From Pleurotus djamor (lineage: Eukaryota; Basidiomycota; Agaricomycetes; Agaricales; Pleurotaceae): DNA of 64,000 bases. The DNA is taken from assembly GCA_029747585.1 (NCBI GenBank), contig JAPEVF010000159.1, positions 22,487 to 86,486 of the forward strand, given 5' to 3'. Under the pieces are notes generated by a model. That model ran no database searches and was not told where the DNA came from. It was given only the letters and a program-made list of their open reading frames with translations. Below are positions 27,897 to 40,089 of this stretch, in pieces; position 1 is the first letter of the stretch; each line of letters opens with the position of its first letter. The position numbers and the translations under genes are program-made.

Positions 27897-28606
27897 CTAC
27901 TCGAAGGAGGGGCGGAACGTGTCCTGCCTTTGCCGGATCTGATTGAGCATGTCAGCACATTCTCTAAGAGCTCGTCGGGGTTTACTGGCTGACCTCCCTA
28001 GCGTAGTTGCTACATTTGTCCGATAGACCTCTTAGCGTCGCCGCATCCTTTGCATTCTTACAGGCACCGGTAAGGTCGCTCTTAAACGCGTCGCACCAGC
28101 TTAGATACAGTGAAGTGCTTTGAAGCCCTTCGGCAACCATTTCTGGGGCGTTCTATATAAGAGGTCTGTTAGTGCGAGTTAGTCCGCCACTGTAAATGAT
28201 AAAACTTGACCTTTGCCTTCTTCTTCTTCTCCAATACCTTTTTGAGACTTTCCATCTTCTCCTTGCTCTTGTCTAAATCGTCTCGTACGCCAATAATGGC
28301 TAACACCCTTTCCGCGGACGATTTGTAGAGCGCATTGTCCCAGGTAGTCTTAGCGGACTCGGCGAATTCCACGGTTTCGTCGAAGGGCCTGAAGATTTTT
28401 TTCCCCAATTCGAGCGACTCGCTTCGTGGAGTGATCAATCGCTTGAAAAAGCCGTCGTTTGCTGCTAGTGCGTCGTCCCTACACGAGACCCTTGGTCGTT
28501 TGGGAAAGATTATAGTTGGCGGGGCACCTCACTGCTTATACTGGTCATGGAGGGCCGTATAAATTTTTACGAGTGAAGAGGCGATGCCTGTTATCAAGGA
28601 AGCCAT
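27897..28606 (-). CDS. Helical-family protein, copy B, unknown function
   Basis: Best-preserved member: four exons (complement of 27897-27938, 27994-28143, 28211-28478, 28542-28606) close exactly to 174 residues. Blocks in order: ASLITGIASSLVKIYTALHD; GFFKRLITPRSESLELGKK; FRPFDETVEFAESAKTTWDN; SAERVLAIIGVRDDLDKSKE followed by a lysine-rich coiled coil; AEGLQSTSLYLSWCDAFKSD; LSDKCSNYARE; IRQRQDTFRPSFE. There is no known catalytic signature. Helical periodicity and the amphipathic N-terminus suggest a small bundle or oligomer, which is only inference. Copy A lies downstream in the same orientation, suggesting tandem duplication. Confidence 0.65.
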
Positions 28607-29211
28607 TACTAGGAGCAGCGGAGGCTGAATGAGCATAGATCAACGGATAGAGAAGGGGGTGGAGAGATAGTAAGGACGTACTTTATTTGATCGTGAAAGG
28701 GGAAGGGTTGAAAGAAACAGCAGAACTTTCGCCTGTGGAGAGCGCACCGCGTCTTGGGCTATTTTGCAAGTCCAATACACTGACTGCGGCAAGGTCTTTT
28801 CTAGTTTCTACGGGGGTAGTCCACGCGTTCTTCGCATGCTATTTCGCATGTGTCAGCCACAAACGCCCACCCTTTGGGTTCGTTTGTAGTTTTATCCATA
28901 TACGGCTTACTTGGAACGGGTCCGCGCAGGGAGATAGGAAGAGCAACGTTTCCGGGCTTCTAGCGATGATAGATGATCGAGAGCGGCCTGAGCCTGATCC
29001 TCACCGAAGTGTGGCATCACAGTGAGCCGGGGACTTCGAGTTTCATCAGTTTGAGCGATAACAGAACCTTGAGTAGGTCAATAGTATCTGCGTTCAGCGA
29101 GTTTGCGAAAACCAACTTGAAGAACCCCTCAATACCGTGGACATCATACTTAGAACTTGCCCCAAATTACTTCAGGGGATCTTGTACGTGCTTTGATCCG
29201 CTTTGTCCAGC
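28607..29211. other. Intergenic upstream of helical copy B and of tRNA-Val
   Basis: No gene supported; short frames only. Confidence 0.4.
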
Positions 29212-29284
29212 GGTTCGATGGCGTAGTTGGTTATCGCATCTGTCTAACACACAGAAGGTCCCCAGTTCGAGCCTGGGTCGAATC
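29212..29284 (+). tRNA. tRNA-Val(AAC): tRNA-Val (anticodon AAC)
   Basis: Same 73 nt sequence as the minus-strand copy at 8397-8469: all four stems pair, anticodon AAC, no intron, A discriminator at 29285, and a T6 run directly downstream. Confidence 0.94.
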
Positions 29285-29285
29285 A

Positions 29286-29291
29286 TTTTTT
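29286..29291 (+). terminator. RNA polymerase III terminator
   Basis: Six T residues immediately after the tRNA-Val discriminator base, the standard Pol III stop signal. Confidence 0.8.
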
Positions 29292-29323
29292 CGTGACCTT
29301 CGACTGTCATCTTACCTCTATAT

Positions 29324-29362
29324 GAGAGGACTTTATGAGAGGAGTTTGCGAGAGGAGTTTAC
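29324..29362. repeat. 13 bp tandem repeat, three units
   Basis: Three imperfect copies of GAGAGGAGTTTAC-like units just downstream of the tRNA gene. Confidence 0.6.
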
Positions 29363-29680
29363 GTGCTCATATGTGGCTTGGGACTTGACACTCAGGTTTG
29401 TGCTAACACACAAATACGCACGGACCCGGGTTCAAACTTCAAGGATGTATTTACGTTGAAAGCGGATACAGAGTACCATTTACTTGCAGGAAAATCTTGT
29501 TCTATCGGCCTCTACGCCTCTAAACACGTTGCTGAACTTTGACAACTTGGTGATTGACCGGAGCCCCTGTGCACTCCTGGTCCCTAAAACCACAGGCGCC
29601 TTTCCCAACCCAGAAAGGGCGCCTGTTCAGCCGAGTCGACCCACAGCCAATCGCAACCTTTCCTCATCACCACCACCACC

Positions 29681-30163
29681 ATGCACGCCTCCCTCGTACG
29701 CCGCCAACTCGGTGGCCTTGTTCCCCCCAAAATTGCTTCCCCGAGCCTTCTGGTGCGTTCATCCATTCAACGATACACTTGGCCCTGAACTCATTTTCTC
29801 ATCCCCAAACGACCGTTTCGTTTCGCAACAACAGTCTGGAGGTTCAGGCGATGGCCTTGCACCTTTGGTTAACTTCTACTCAAAGCTCCCGAAGGGACCT
29901 GCCACCGCCTCAGCTGGACGTGGCTTGAAAGCTCGTTTCTTCAATGGCAAGAACGCTTCCGGAGCCCCGATCGTTGCTACCGTTTTTGCCATTTTCGCTT
30001 TGGGATACACCATTGATTATCAGAGTGAGTCTTGGAGTTCTTGCTTGCTGTATTGGCTTTACTCATGGTAGTTCCTAGTGCACTTGAGTATGTTCGACGG
30101 TTCTTATGTCATACTTTTTCTTACCTCCACACCCCAGAGCACCACAAGAACCATGCCCACTAA
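29681..30163 (+). CDS. ATP17: Mitochondrial ATP synthase subunit f
   Basis: Four exons (29681-29752, 29835-30024, 30079-30087, 30138-30163) close to 98 residues, close to the usual length of fungal subunit f. Diagnostic phrases are LVNFYSKLPKGPAT, GLKARFFNGKNASGAP, the membrane helix IVATVFAIFALGYTIDY and the His/Lys-rich end HLKHHKNHAH. The protein sits in the Fo membrane sector of the inner mitochondrial membrane. The third exon is only 9 nt and restores the YQMHLKHH junction; any other splicing breaks the conserved end. It is a housekeeping gene stranded among accessory genes. Confidence 0.95.
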
Positions 30164-31046
30164 ATGGGTCATCGCAAGTATCTGGGAAGGGTACAGTATA
30201 CAGTAATGGAATGCGCTCAATAGATATCTCTGTGTCGGTGATAGAACGTTCTCGAACTTTGCACCGACGGAATGAGATGCAGGTCCAATTTCAACTTTGA
30301 ATACGAAGTCTGACGCTTAATTCTGCCGACTCCTTCGGATGGTATGTTTATGCGGGGATTCAGTACACTTCGAGGCTCTGTATTTGCTCTCATAGCCCAG
30401 CTTGCCTTTGGGATGCGGTGCTGGACGATGAACTGGTGCGTAATTCAATACTACTTCCAGCCTCGATGAGAGTTTTTGACCTGAGTCTTTTTTCCGTAGC
30501 TTCGGGCATTCATCGACCAGTCGTCACCACCTCTTCCGCGTTCCACGCCTCTGCCATGCTATGCAAATGAAATTCATATCCATATCCTGCGTTGGGCTCC
30601 TCCCACGCACAGGTTTCGCATCGTCAACATCGTGTAATGCGCTGTTTCTGCATTGATTGCATGGAACTGACATAGTCCTATGTCATCTTCGATGCGTGCC
30701 CCGACAGGCGCTCGGCCACCTGGGGAACAACAAATACCACGACCAATCAACACGTTTGAAATGAAGCCGTGAAGCCTACCACATCGAGCCTACCGAGGGC
30801 CTGCTAATCCCATCTTGCTGTGTCATTGCCGAATGTTTGTTTCGACCAATGTTTGCCATTACAATCAGGTAAAAACACGTTGAAGCATGCTTGTCAACCT
30901 TAACTCACTTATTAAATGCATGACGCAGACGCTCCGGGCGCAGAAACGTACCCATTATCCATAAGAACTCGGTTTTCACAGTCGGTCTGAAGCAACTCAC
31001 AAATTGACAGAGCTCACTTACTCCCTATCCTTTGGCATCTCATCTA
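30164..31046. other. Intergenic
   Basis: No gene supported between ATP17 and the second pseudo-GTPase. Confidence 0.45.
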
Positions 31047-32979
31047 TGGCGTCGATTGCTAAATTCTTTAGGATACTTTGGAGGATACTCACTTGTTGTT
31101 GTGGAGCCGAACCCTCGCCCGAGACCTCTCCTGTTCCGTAGGTCGCACTGTGCATCCTATCCAATGATGTAGCTCAAACATCTATCTGCCAGGCTTCCGG
31201 AGAACGTGACAATACCCCTCGAGTCCATCTCCCANGGGTGTTGGTGGATCAGAGCATCACCCCAGTCGTGTAGCTGTGCCTACCATTCAAGATACCCCCC
31301 GCTCTCAACAGGACCCAGGATCGAGTGTGGTCTCTGCTCCCAGCGGTGGTTCAGAAAATATAGCGGCAACTCTACCTAGCTCCTCGGCCAGCCCACTGTC
31401 GATGCCACCATCCACCAAGCCGCCATCGATTGAGAACCCTGAGATGACATCACCCTGCACTGCAGGATCTCCCTCCGTGGACAATCTGGCGCCAGCAGCA
31501 TCACCTCCGTGGGTGATAGCTGGACCCTCTGTAGAGCACTTCGCCCATTCCTCTGAGCAGCATTCCTCCACAACCGCCCGAGCCTCACCAACAGGTGGGA
31601 ACTCTGTTGCACACTCCTTAGCGCACAACCCCTTGGTTCCTTTTTACGCTTTGGACCCCCCAACCCCTGCGAACGCCGGCCTCGCTAGTGGGGATCATTC
31701 CAAGGACTCCGCTGAAGGCGTTCCATCCACTCGTAGCGTCAGAACTACAACATCGGTAGACAATACAGGGACTCTATCAATCATCCCGGAATCCCTCACC
31801 CCTTCCTCTGCGAGCTCTTCTAGAGCTATCCCTACGCCGCCACCAGGCGAGAAACCTTTAGTGTCCGTCTCTGTGAACGGCGTCTCAAGTCCTTCACACA
31901 TATTGGCCGGCCCAGACTCTAGTCATGCTATCCTTCCGAAGGACCCCGTCGTTGAAATTGCTCCATTCACTCAAGATACCAGGGATCCCCTGCCACCCGT
32001 TCGGGCGGTCCAACCACAACCCTTGGTGGACAGCGTAGACCTGACACAATTGACCATCGGGGAGGTCCCTCGACGTAGCCCAGTGGGCAGTTCATGCCTG
32101 ACTATATCGCCCGTTGCGGATTCCTCTATATACTCCTATGGGAACTCTTCTTCTGGAGCCATCCTAAACACGCCACCAGCTGGAACTGGAGAATCCACGA
32201 CGCTTGTCCCTGCTACCCGCCACTCGAATCCTCCACCTCCTTCGCGATCGGAGTTTTCAAACCCTGCGAACGCCACCAGTAGTGACACTCAACAGTCCAG
32301 TCAACCCACTGGTTCTCAAAACCAGGATAACCCAACTTTAGTCATGTACGCCCTCCTTCCTTAGTCGTGTGCTCATGAGAAGTCATTGTGCTGATTCTTG
32401 GGTTTTGTAGATTACTAGGGAACTCGGGCAGCGGACGATCTACGGTATTGTCATACACACTAGTCAAACGAACCATGCTCTGATATTTCAATTTCGTAGT
32501 TTATCAATACGGCGATCGGCAAAGCGGCCATGGTTGTCGGAAATACTCTTGAAGAATGCACAACGGATGTCACCAGTGTTCGTTACCGGAGTACGATGAG
32601 AGGGCGTGAATACGTATTCGTCGATACGCCCCCAACCGATGGGAAATCACGGCCTGAAAACATTCCGGAATCCATTCACACCATGTTTCCAAGGCTCGAA
32701 CACAAGAATGTTGCCATTATCTTCTTGTTTCGCCGAGAGGCACGTCGGGTCAATCTTCTTCATACCCAAAGTCATAGGAAGATATGCAAGGACATCATCG
32801 GTCACGATGGGTGGGCGGAGACGACTCTTGTTGTCGTAACAGGCAGCCCAGGTAATGACGAAGAAGCAACTCGCAAGAATTTGTTCGACGCCTGGGGACC
32901 ATCTGGGCCGACCGTAGACCGCTTCAATAGGACTCAGGACGACGCATGGCGCTTGATAGACCAAGTGGTTCCCGAGTAA
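31047..32979 (+). CDS. AIG1-like pseudo-GTPase, copy 2, with Pro/Ser-rich N-terminus
   Basis: The likely start (ATG 31047) begins ASIAKFFRILWRILTCCC, a hydrophobic, Cys-rich stretch that could attach to membrane. A first intron ends near 31192, but frame joining there is uncertain because of an N at 31235. A long disordered Pro/Ser/Thr-rich region runs to 32345. The G domain follows: a 34 nt exon (32411-32444) with LLGNSGSGRST, then exon 32500-32979 with FINTAIGKAAM, ECTTD, the G3-like EYVFVDTPPTD, VVVTGSPGN at the G4 position and the tail DAWRLIDQV. The layout matches fungal AIG1-like GTPases, but Walker-A Lys is Arg and the G3 Gly is Pro, so nucleotide hydrolysis is doubtful. Copy 1 at 1.9-3.1 kb shares the exon structure and both substitutions. 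Confidence 0.7.
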
Positions 32980-34014
32980 CTGTAGGAAGTAGCAGGAGTC
33001 GAGCTCCAGCGTAAGTTATTGCTTGAACTTGCTACCATCACGCTACGTCTGCACCACGTTGTATTGCCGAACTCTCATAGGCTGGATCAAATCTCTATAT
33101 ATGTCGAGTCGACAGTAACTCAACTGCTCAAGATTCTGTTGTGTGTGTAGGAAGGTTCTCCATAAAGGCTTGAAGCCACCGTTACTCAACGTATGTTATA
33201 TCCTTCACCGACGATGAAATTCAGTCTCCACCTCAAATCGTTGATGGGCAAGGAGTGTCACTGACTTGTCATATCTTCATAGGTCATGCTCATCGGCTGC
33301 CCACTCCTTCGAACGCGGTGCCTAAAGTCATTGCACCCATAAGTCCACACCCCCAGGCAACGCGGAGTGGTCGTTGGCTTCAACACATTCAAGCCACATC
33401 GACATGACGTATCTAAGGACTCGTCATCCAGGCATCTCACAGCCTTGTGATGTCATTCACGCAACGGCCGTGGATGTAAAATTAGCTTTAGGCGTGCCTT
33501 CACAAACAGGCTGTCCACCACGGGTTCATCAGACAGCCATGCATCAAGCGCGCCGTTTGTTCTTGTTACATATCAAAGCACCATTCGCTGGCCTATCGGA
33601 GAGAAACCTCCTCGTCACACCACGAGAAGCGGGGTAGAAATTTTTCTACCTCCCCGATCGTCACTGAAACACTGCTCTTGCTGCCTTACTTCACGCACAG
33701 GAATCAAACAAGTCATGGAGGGAGCAAGCCACGGAAGCTCCCGAGGAGTGGCTGAGCGTCGAAGCGCTCAAACTAGCAGACGGTTTTGCGACATACCATG
33801 CACAGGAAACGTGTGTTCATGATACTAAAGGCCCTTCCCCCATCCAGTATGTTCCAAGACAAACAACAGCGCAGTCCATCCCGGTCCTCAAAAGCGACGC
33901 CCCCGCAATTTCTTCTGTTTCTACGCTCATCCTTCCCGGAAAATCTCATATAAAGTAAGCCCAATCCGTTCTCTAGGAATGCTTTGGCAGTCGATGTTCA
34001 TTCAACTTCGATAG
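32980..34014. other. Intergenic
   Basis: No gene supported; short frames lack resemblance to anything. Confidence 0.4.
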
Positions 34015-34723
34015 ATGGCTTCCTTGATATCAAGAATCGCCTCCTCCCTTGCCAAGGTCTATGAGGACATCCAGTAAGTGTATTTGGGAATAGATAGCCT
34101 TTCCGAGACTCAATATCATGCAGGGAGGCACATCAAAAATCAGGCTTTTGCGCAAAGTACCTTTCCCTTNGGTGGAAATGTACCTAAGAAACTGGGGAAA
34201 GCTATCTTCGAGACTTTCGACAAAACTGTGAACGTTGCTGAGTCCGCTAAGAAGCAATGGGACGATGCCTTGCATGAAGGCCGTCTCCAGACCGCGNAAA
34301 AAAGTGAAAGCCATTTCGAAAGTTGGCCACGAAATAGACAAATCCAAGGAGCAAATTACGGAGCTGGAAAGGGAGTTACAAGGGAAGGTCAGTTTAGGTC
34401 CACATCGTCAAGTTCCGTACACTCAAGGGAAATTCACCTCCATAGCGCGCCTCGCAGCCGACACATAGGGACTGGATCGATGAAAGTCTCCGAAGTACTT
34501 CAATGTATGCGACTTGGTGTGATGGCATCAAAGACGATATCGCCAACGCTCACCAACATATGAATGACTCGAATGTCTTTCGAGATCTCCACGAAAAGTG
34601 TGACAACTACGCCAGCCAGGTCAGTCATCCTTGGTCGAACGAAATCAATGATTGTTGACCTGTGTGGTCATCGTGCGTCAGATTCGGGAGCGGCAGGATA
34701 TGTTCAAACTGTCCAAGAAATAG
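34015..34723 (+). CDS. Helical-family protein, copy C, two N-linked frame breaks
   Basis: Exon 1 (34015-34073) encodes ASLISRIASSLAKVYEDI. Exon 2 starts at 34124 and carries LGKAIFETFDKTVNVAESAK, then KVKAISKVGHEIDKSKEQI and a coiled coil. Exon 3 begins near 34459 with HRDWIDESLRSTSMYATWCD, then DDIANAH and LHEKCDNYASQ. The last exon ends IRERQDMFKLSKK at 34723. The reading frame changes exactly at the Ns at 34170 and 34297, which suggests these mark sequence-length errors rather than decay. It follows pseudo-GTPase copy 2 on the same strand, and is more diverged than copies A and B are from each other. Confidence 0.6.
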
Positions 34724-35341
34724 TCACGCGGACCTCTCCTGTGCTTCGACGCTCTGGCAGCGTGCTTTAACTTAGGGCCACTAGGCCACTTCAAGGTCTC
34801 CGATTTTGACGGCGCACTAGGCATTGATCTGTTTAGGCCACATTCCTGCCTTTTTCCCACTTTCTTCTCGGCCTACCTGCCTTTCGCTCTTGGTGATCCG
34901 CGTAGTCTTCGATATCCGTCTTCGATGCTTGATTGCTTGACACGGAAGGAAGGGCCTTGGATTCAACCCCTACTTAGCTTATTTCTTACCTTTTGGTGCA
35001 TCTACCGTGTACTTTCCTCCTTATGGCCCATTCTCTTACTAAGGTGTCGCCATCAACCTTGTCAACATATCTAAAACGGATCATACTCCTCGGAGGCTCC
35101 TAGTCTCGCTCACTTCGCAATGTCGAAGAACAACGGAATCGACAGACCGACTCGGTTGCGACAGGCGCCGAGTCGTCGACGCTGACGATCGTTTTCGGTC
35201 AAGTGCGGGGACCTCGGATATCCAAAGCACTACACTAGGGATGTTCCCTGAGCTTATCAAGAGATAGCATCCACTGCTCGTCGAGTCACCCTTCTCTCCT
35301 ACACCCCCACTGTCCAGTGTCCAAGCACCAAGTCTCTAGCG
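34724..35341. other. Intergenic
   Basis: No gene supported. Confidence 0.45.
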
Positions 35342-36425
35342 ATGCGGTTCATGAACAACGGCACCACCCACATCAATACATACCATGACGTTGCTGGAAA
35401 TCAAACTATCATCACGAACAACTTCTCCAACAGAGAGGCCGCACTCTTCATGGCATCGCAGAACTTTGCTGGAATCGAACTGCCAAAGCAGGAACCCTAT
35501 GCAACTCTTGCTTCCCTCATTGCCGAGGCACACCAAGCCTTCTCGCCCATCCCACAAAACTTGTCGCACGTCACGTTCCTCAAGGAGATGGAGAAGGAGC
35601 TATCCAACCTCTTCATTACGACCTCCCTGGCAGGTCGAATACTGGAGGAAAAACGTCGCAGGTACCGAAGAACTGAGCCACTGGACGCTCCACGTATTCA
35701 ATACTGGTGTACCGCGTTGTCAGCATTTGTAGATGAAATACATCGGTACAGGGATGGTCTCCAGCACTGTTTAATTGGCCCGATCTGGTGTCGGGTAATG
35801 TGGTCGGTGATGTTTTCGCTCAGGGCGGATTTCGACGTTTCGCGGATCATCCATAACGCCAAGGGGCGTATGGACTTCTTCAAGACGCGCCTAGAGCAGT
35901 TTTTGCTATCATATGTGTATGTACTCTATATCCTGGGTTCCTTCCTTCATGGCATGCCTGTTCATTATGTTTATTTAATGATTGATCCGCCCCATAGTAG
36001 AACCAATTGTGCATACCATGACAAGACTTGTTGCACGTACAAACAGATGGAGAAGCATGTCGTATCTGTAGGCATGTCATACCCCATGGTCACTTTTGAT
36101 GGATTCGCCGTTCCAACGCAGTTTCTCCCTGAATATTGCGACGTTTGACTCTTTTTATTCGTTTTAATTTGATGTGACTTGTCTCATCTATCCCTTAGGC
36201 TTTCCCTCATGTATATTCCAACCTTGAATATGTGGATGAAGCCGATGGGGAAATTTTTACACGTCAAAAGGCAGTATCACTGGTGGCGGAAAGTCGCTCA
36301 GCAACCTTACTGCCAATTGATAGAGAGGTGACACTCGCTGAACAACTTGACATTGTTCAATGTCTGTCCTGTGATTCGAAAATCTCTTTGGTACCAGATA
36401 AACAACTCAGTGGTCGGTATCATTG
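35342..36425 (+). CDS. Unrecognised accessory protein with mushroom-type N-terminus
   Basis: The frame from ATG 35342 is open for about 195 residues before a probable intron near 35917. The N-terminus NTYHDVAGNQTIITNNF resembles the motif opening the ubiquitin-like-domain gene at 547 and many mushroom STAND/NACHT-like proteins. The rest is helical with basic patches (EEKRRRYRRTE). A later open segment, about 36190-36425 (FPHVYSNLEYVDEADGEIF onward), probably belongs to the same gene. The exon join is not resolved and no domain is recognised. It could be a truncated member of a larger signalling-type family. Confidence 0.4.
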
Positions 36426-36511
36426 GTACGTTTCTTGGTTCACAACCATGGTCTTTCTGCATTGTTAAGTAAATCTTTCTCACAAGCGATCATTGCGGGA
36501 ATACGGTTCTA

Positions 36512-37270
36512 ATGAGGGCGTATTGGCTGAATGCAACCAAGATGTGCTTAACCTCATCAAGGAGGCAATATGAAAAACGCGTATATCCCTGTACTAAACG
36601 CTTTTGCTACAGCTTTGAGCAGCTATCAAATTGTCTTTCCCTGCGATCGGTACTCGTCGATGTGCCCACGGTACAATACCTCCTGCGCCATCTTTCTGAT
36701 GTCCGGTCTTCCTTGGAGTACCTCGGAGTCACCATATACACACAAGGGTCGTACAACAACACATATACTGCCCTCCGAAACACTCTACCGGCTCCCTCCA
36801 ATGATCCGCCAGTGATTCCCAAACTCCGTGTCTTAGATTTCCAAGTTATAGAGCTGGATCTCTTTTCCACTTTTCACGCCTCTTTCCCACTCCTTGAACG
36901 CCTGTGCATAACAAGCTTGCCAGGGGGAAACTACGAAGATGATTCCGCCCCCGCTTGGATGCACATAACCTCCCTCGTATACCTTGAAGTCCGCAATTTG
37001 TGGATGCTTCCGGACTTGTTCTTCAAATCCCTTCCACAGCTCAAAGAGCTTTCCTATACCGGACCTATGACAGCGAGTGCAGAGCAGATGTCGGCACTCT
37101 GTCGGGCAGTGCGTGTCGCGAAGGAACGGGGTCACCCCATCAGCAAAGTCCAAGCTTTAGCGGACAGCTCCATAATTGAATGGGCGACGCGTATAGCCTC
37201 AGAACTTGCCAAAAGTCTCAATATGGAGTTCACTGTCATTCCTCCGACAAGTATGTTCATACTTTCGTAA
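36512..37270 (+). pseudogene. LRR-like fragment, probable F-box gene remnant
   Basis: An open frame of about 252 residues with leucine-rich spacing typical of mushroom F-box protein C-termini (LSLRSVLVDVPTVQYLLRHL, KLRVLDFQVIELDLFSTF, LVYLEVRNLWMLPDLFF, LPQLKELSYTG). No F-box precedes it, so it is either a fragment or the 3' exon of an unresolved gene. Confidence 0.4.
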
Positions 37271-37560
37271 TGTATACAAGGATCGTGAAATGACAATGAT
37301 GGGTTGGTAGCTCATGGTCTCTCTTACTTACTTATAACCATACGTCAAGGGAAGTGGATGAAAGAAGTGAAGAAGATCAAGGAAGTAGTGACAAGTTCCA
37401 CTGAAGCCGTTGGTTAGTTCAATCCCTCCAGAGTCGGAGACAAGGACATATGAAAGCGTTATGCTCATGATACGCAATTTAAATTTTGAAATGCGAACGT
37501 GCCCTCAGTTGCGACCTCTACAGCGCGACTTCGAGGGTGAGTACTTCAGTAGGGGGCGAA

Positions 37561-37601
37561 CACGAAGAGTCATATCGCGTGATCGTCACACTTCGGCGTT
37601 A
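37561..37601 (+). promoter_or_regulatory. Conserved upstream element of F-box copy F1
   Basis: Contains GAGTCATATCGCGTGAT followed by CACACTTCGGCGTTA. It is one of five similar elements placed before F1-F5; this one ends 66 nt before the start codon. Confidence 0.5.
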
Positions 37602-37667
37602 CTAACGCGATCAAGGCCAGGAGCTCAGTCACACAGCGACCTCGACGTCAACTCCCGTACGACTTCC

Positions 37668-39338
37668 ATGAACACTGACGATGCCGTCAACAATGTGAGC
37701 TATTATTGATGTGATCTTGTATAAACTTGTGCTCAACCATTCTGGTATCTGCAGGTGGCGACCCCGGAGCAACGACGCATCGACGAGCAAATTTCCCAGT
37801 TTCACGCCCGCATCCGATCTTTGAATACCGAAAGGAACACATACGCTCGCATTCATCGACTCCCAGCCGAAATCATGGCAGAGGTTTTTCTTCACATCAA
37901 ACGTGCTGCCGACTACGCTCTGGCGCATGACATTCGCCTACATGGTGTCTTTCCCGAACGCGACTGGCTTGTCGTAGCTGGCGTTTGCACGTACTGGAGG
38001 GAGATTGCTTTGGACTGCCCCCTTTTGTGGTCGAGGATTAAGCTAACGCCTGTGGATCGTGCATTGACGATGATTGGACGGACAAAATCGGCGCCGTTGT
38101 TCATCTCGTGCCCTCACCTCGGGGGGAAAGATCCAGGGCTGGACAGAATTGTTCCAGTCGTCATGTCTAATATCCACCGAGTGAAAGAGCTGGATCTTCG
38201 CGGCGGCGAACCCGATCAACTCTTTGAATTCTTGCGATTAAATGGAGGGGCCAGCGCTCCCATCTTGCAAGTCCTCAACTTGAGAATTCCCCTGACGAAC
38301 TTGCCCAAGGACATCCTCGAGCGTCCAATGCAGTCACTCCAGGAACTGCGGATTCTCGATGGCAGCCTTAGTTCCCCATTCCCTCCCCTCCCGCAGCTCA
38401 CGCGACTTATCATCGACCCTGTCACCCTTCCTTCGAGTGCGCTTGCAATTGACGTTCTTATTGAATGTCTTAGAAATGCCCCGAAAATAGAGGAATTACG
38501 CGTCAGCAACGTCATTTCTCCCCTCGGAGAAGCATCTGGGGACTCGAAATCCTCCGTTGTTCATCTACCCCACTTGACTTCTCTCGTGATCGATGGATCG
38601 ACCATTGGCTCCTCCAAGCTACTCTCCTTACTCAGCCACCCTCAGACCTCCAACATTGACTATCGGTGTAGAACGCCCGTTGGACACGGTTCCGACATGT
38701 CCGACCTGCAAAACGCCCTCATCCAATTTACTTCCCTTCCAGATCGAGTCATTCGCGATGTTTTAGTCAAAAACGACTCCACATGTTCTATCGTGTTGGG
38801 TACAGTCCTTCATTCCTCCTCCCATTCCTTTACACTGACCCTAGACGACGTGTTCAAAGATGACCTTGCCCGACTCTTGTCTGCTGTACCCTTTTCGAAG
38901 ACCACTTCTCTTTATCTTCTAGACCCGAACGATACCTTACAACCATCCCATATACTCAGACTCTGTGACCGCGTCGAGGCTTTAAGGCTTGAAAAGTGCA
39001 CAGTCTCGGTCTTTCATGGGCTCATGAAAGCGAAAAATTCCAAACTTCCCTTGCCCAGGCTTCGCGTGCTCGTTCTGTACGAATGCGAATTCTATATGAC
39101 CTACGAGGAACCAGACACTCTGATGTGCAATACTATGGCGTCTTTGTTGAAGCAGAGAAGGCGGCTGAAAAGCGAGTTCCAAGAACTCACTATCTGTGCG
39201 TGTGAAATCAGGGAAAAAACTGTCGATAGGTTTAGGAAGTTCGTGAACGTCAGTTGGGATTGGTATGAGATTGAACGTCACGACGACTCGGATAACAGTG
39301 AAGAAGACGACTCTCTTGATGACTGGCCATTCTTTTAG
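37668..39338 (+). CDS. F-box/LRR-like protein F1
   Basis: Exon 1 (37668-37694) encodes MNTDDAVNN; exon 2 (37755-39338) completes 536 residues. A short coiled segment (EQRRIDEQISQFHARIRSL) precedes an F-box (RLPAEIMAEVFLHIK, then GVCTYWREIALDCPLLWSRI). A leucine-rich solenoid continues to an acidic tail (DDSDNSEEDDSLDDW). It presumably binds SKP1 through the F-box and a target through the LRRs, as known for SCF ligases. It is the most complete member of the array together with F4. The short first exon plus a 60 nt intron is conserved in F3, F4 and F5. Confidence 0.82.
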
Positions 39339-39454
39339 CACCCATTATCGTGGATACTACTACGTCTAGACTACTTGCAGTTGGTTCGTAGAAACTGGTT
39401 ATCACATCCGGTATAGTTATTTCATCGCACAACACCAAACCATGCCATTCTCCG

Positions 39455-39555
39455 AAAAACGGCCAATTGAGGACAATTAGACCGTCGACCCAAATGCTCG
39501 AATCCTGGCAACGTCTTCTTACATAGAATTTTCCAATCCACTCAAATGGGATTGC
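39455..39555 (+). pseudogene. Decayed methyltransferase exon 1 fragment after F1
   Basis: Aligns by eye to exon 1 and the first intron of the EFM7-like gene at 55303 (GCCAATTGAGGACAAT versus CAAATTGAAGACAATG, then the AATCCTGGCAACGTCTTCTT stretch). Non-coding here. Confidence 0.45.
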
Positions 39556-39814
39556 ACTTAAAGGGATATGGTTTGATGATTGTTCTCCTGAGTCCTCTTC
39601 CACATTTTACCAATTGTATTTAGTTCGATTCGCCTCCCCTTGACTAGCACATCGCCCGCGCACGGAACATTGATGATCGGCTCCTTGGTNGGGGGGATTG
39701 GTGGCGTTTGAAGCTAATCCAGAAGTCAGTACTCTACTGATAGCTGTGAAGCCAAGGCAAGCAACGGACAAGGGGCAAGGAGGAGATCAGGGGAGCGAGG
39801 GGCAGACAGGGAGG

Positions 39815-39856
39815 ACACGAAGAGTCATATCGCGTGATCGTCACGCTTCAGCGTTA
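39815..39856 (+). promoter_or_regulatory. Conserved upstream element of F2
   Basis: GAGTCATATCGCGTGATCG followed by TCACGCTTCAGCGTTA, nearly identical to the F1 element but farther from its gene. Confidence 0.5.
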
Positions 39857-40089
39857 TGCAGCTGCTGTGCAGTGGCACTACTGACACAACCATCACCGCC
39901 TCTTGATCTCTCCCTCAAGTCATCCTCGATGGTTAACCATCGACGCAGACCGGTTTCCCCGGACTCAGCTCAGTCACACGGCGACCTCAACTCCCGTACA
40001 ACCACCGATGTCGTCAACAATGTATGTACTGGCATCCAAACTATTTTCTCTATAGTACTTGTGCTGAGCCATCTTGGAATCAACCCCAG

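Noticed and set aside
28143..28153. Acceptor TATATAG for helical copy B exon 3
   Set aside because: It breaks the frame; the CCCCAG acceptor ten bases on keeps it and aligns with copies A and C.
31305..31663. Minus-strand frames of about 100 codons
   Set aside because: Antisense of the Pro/Ser-rich region of pseudo-GTPase copy 2.
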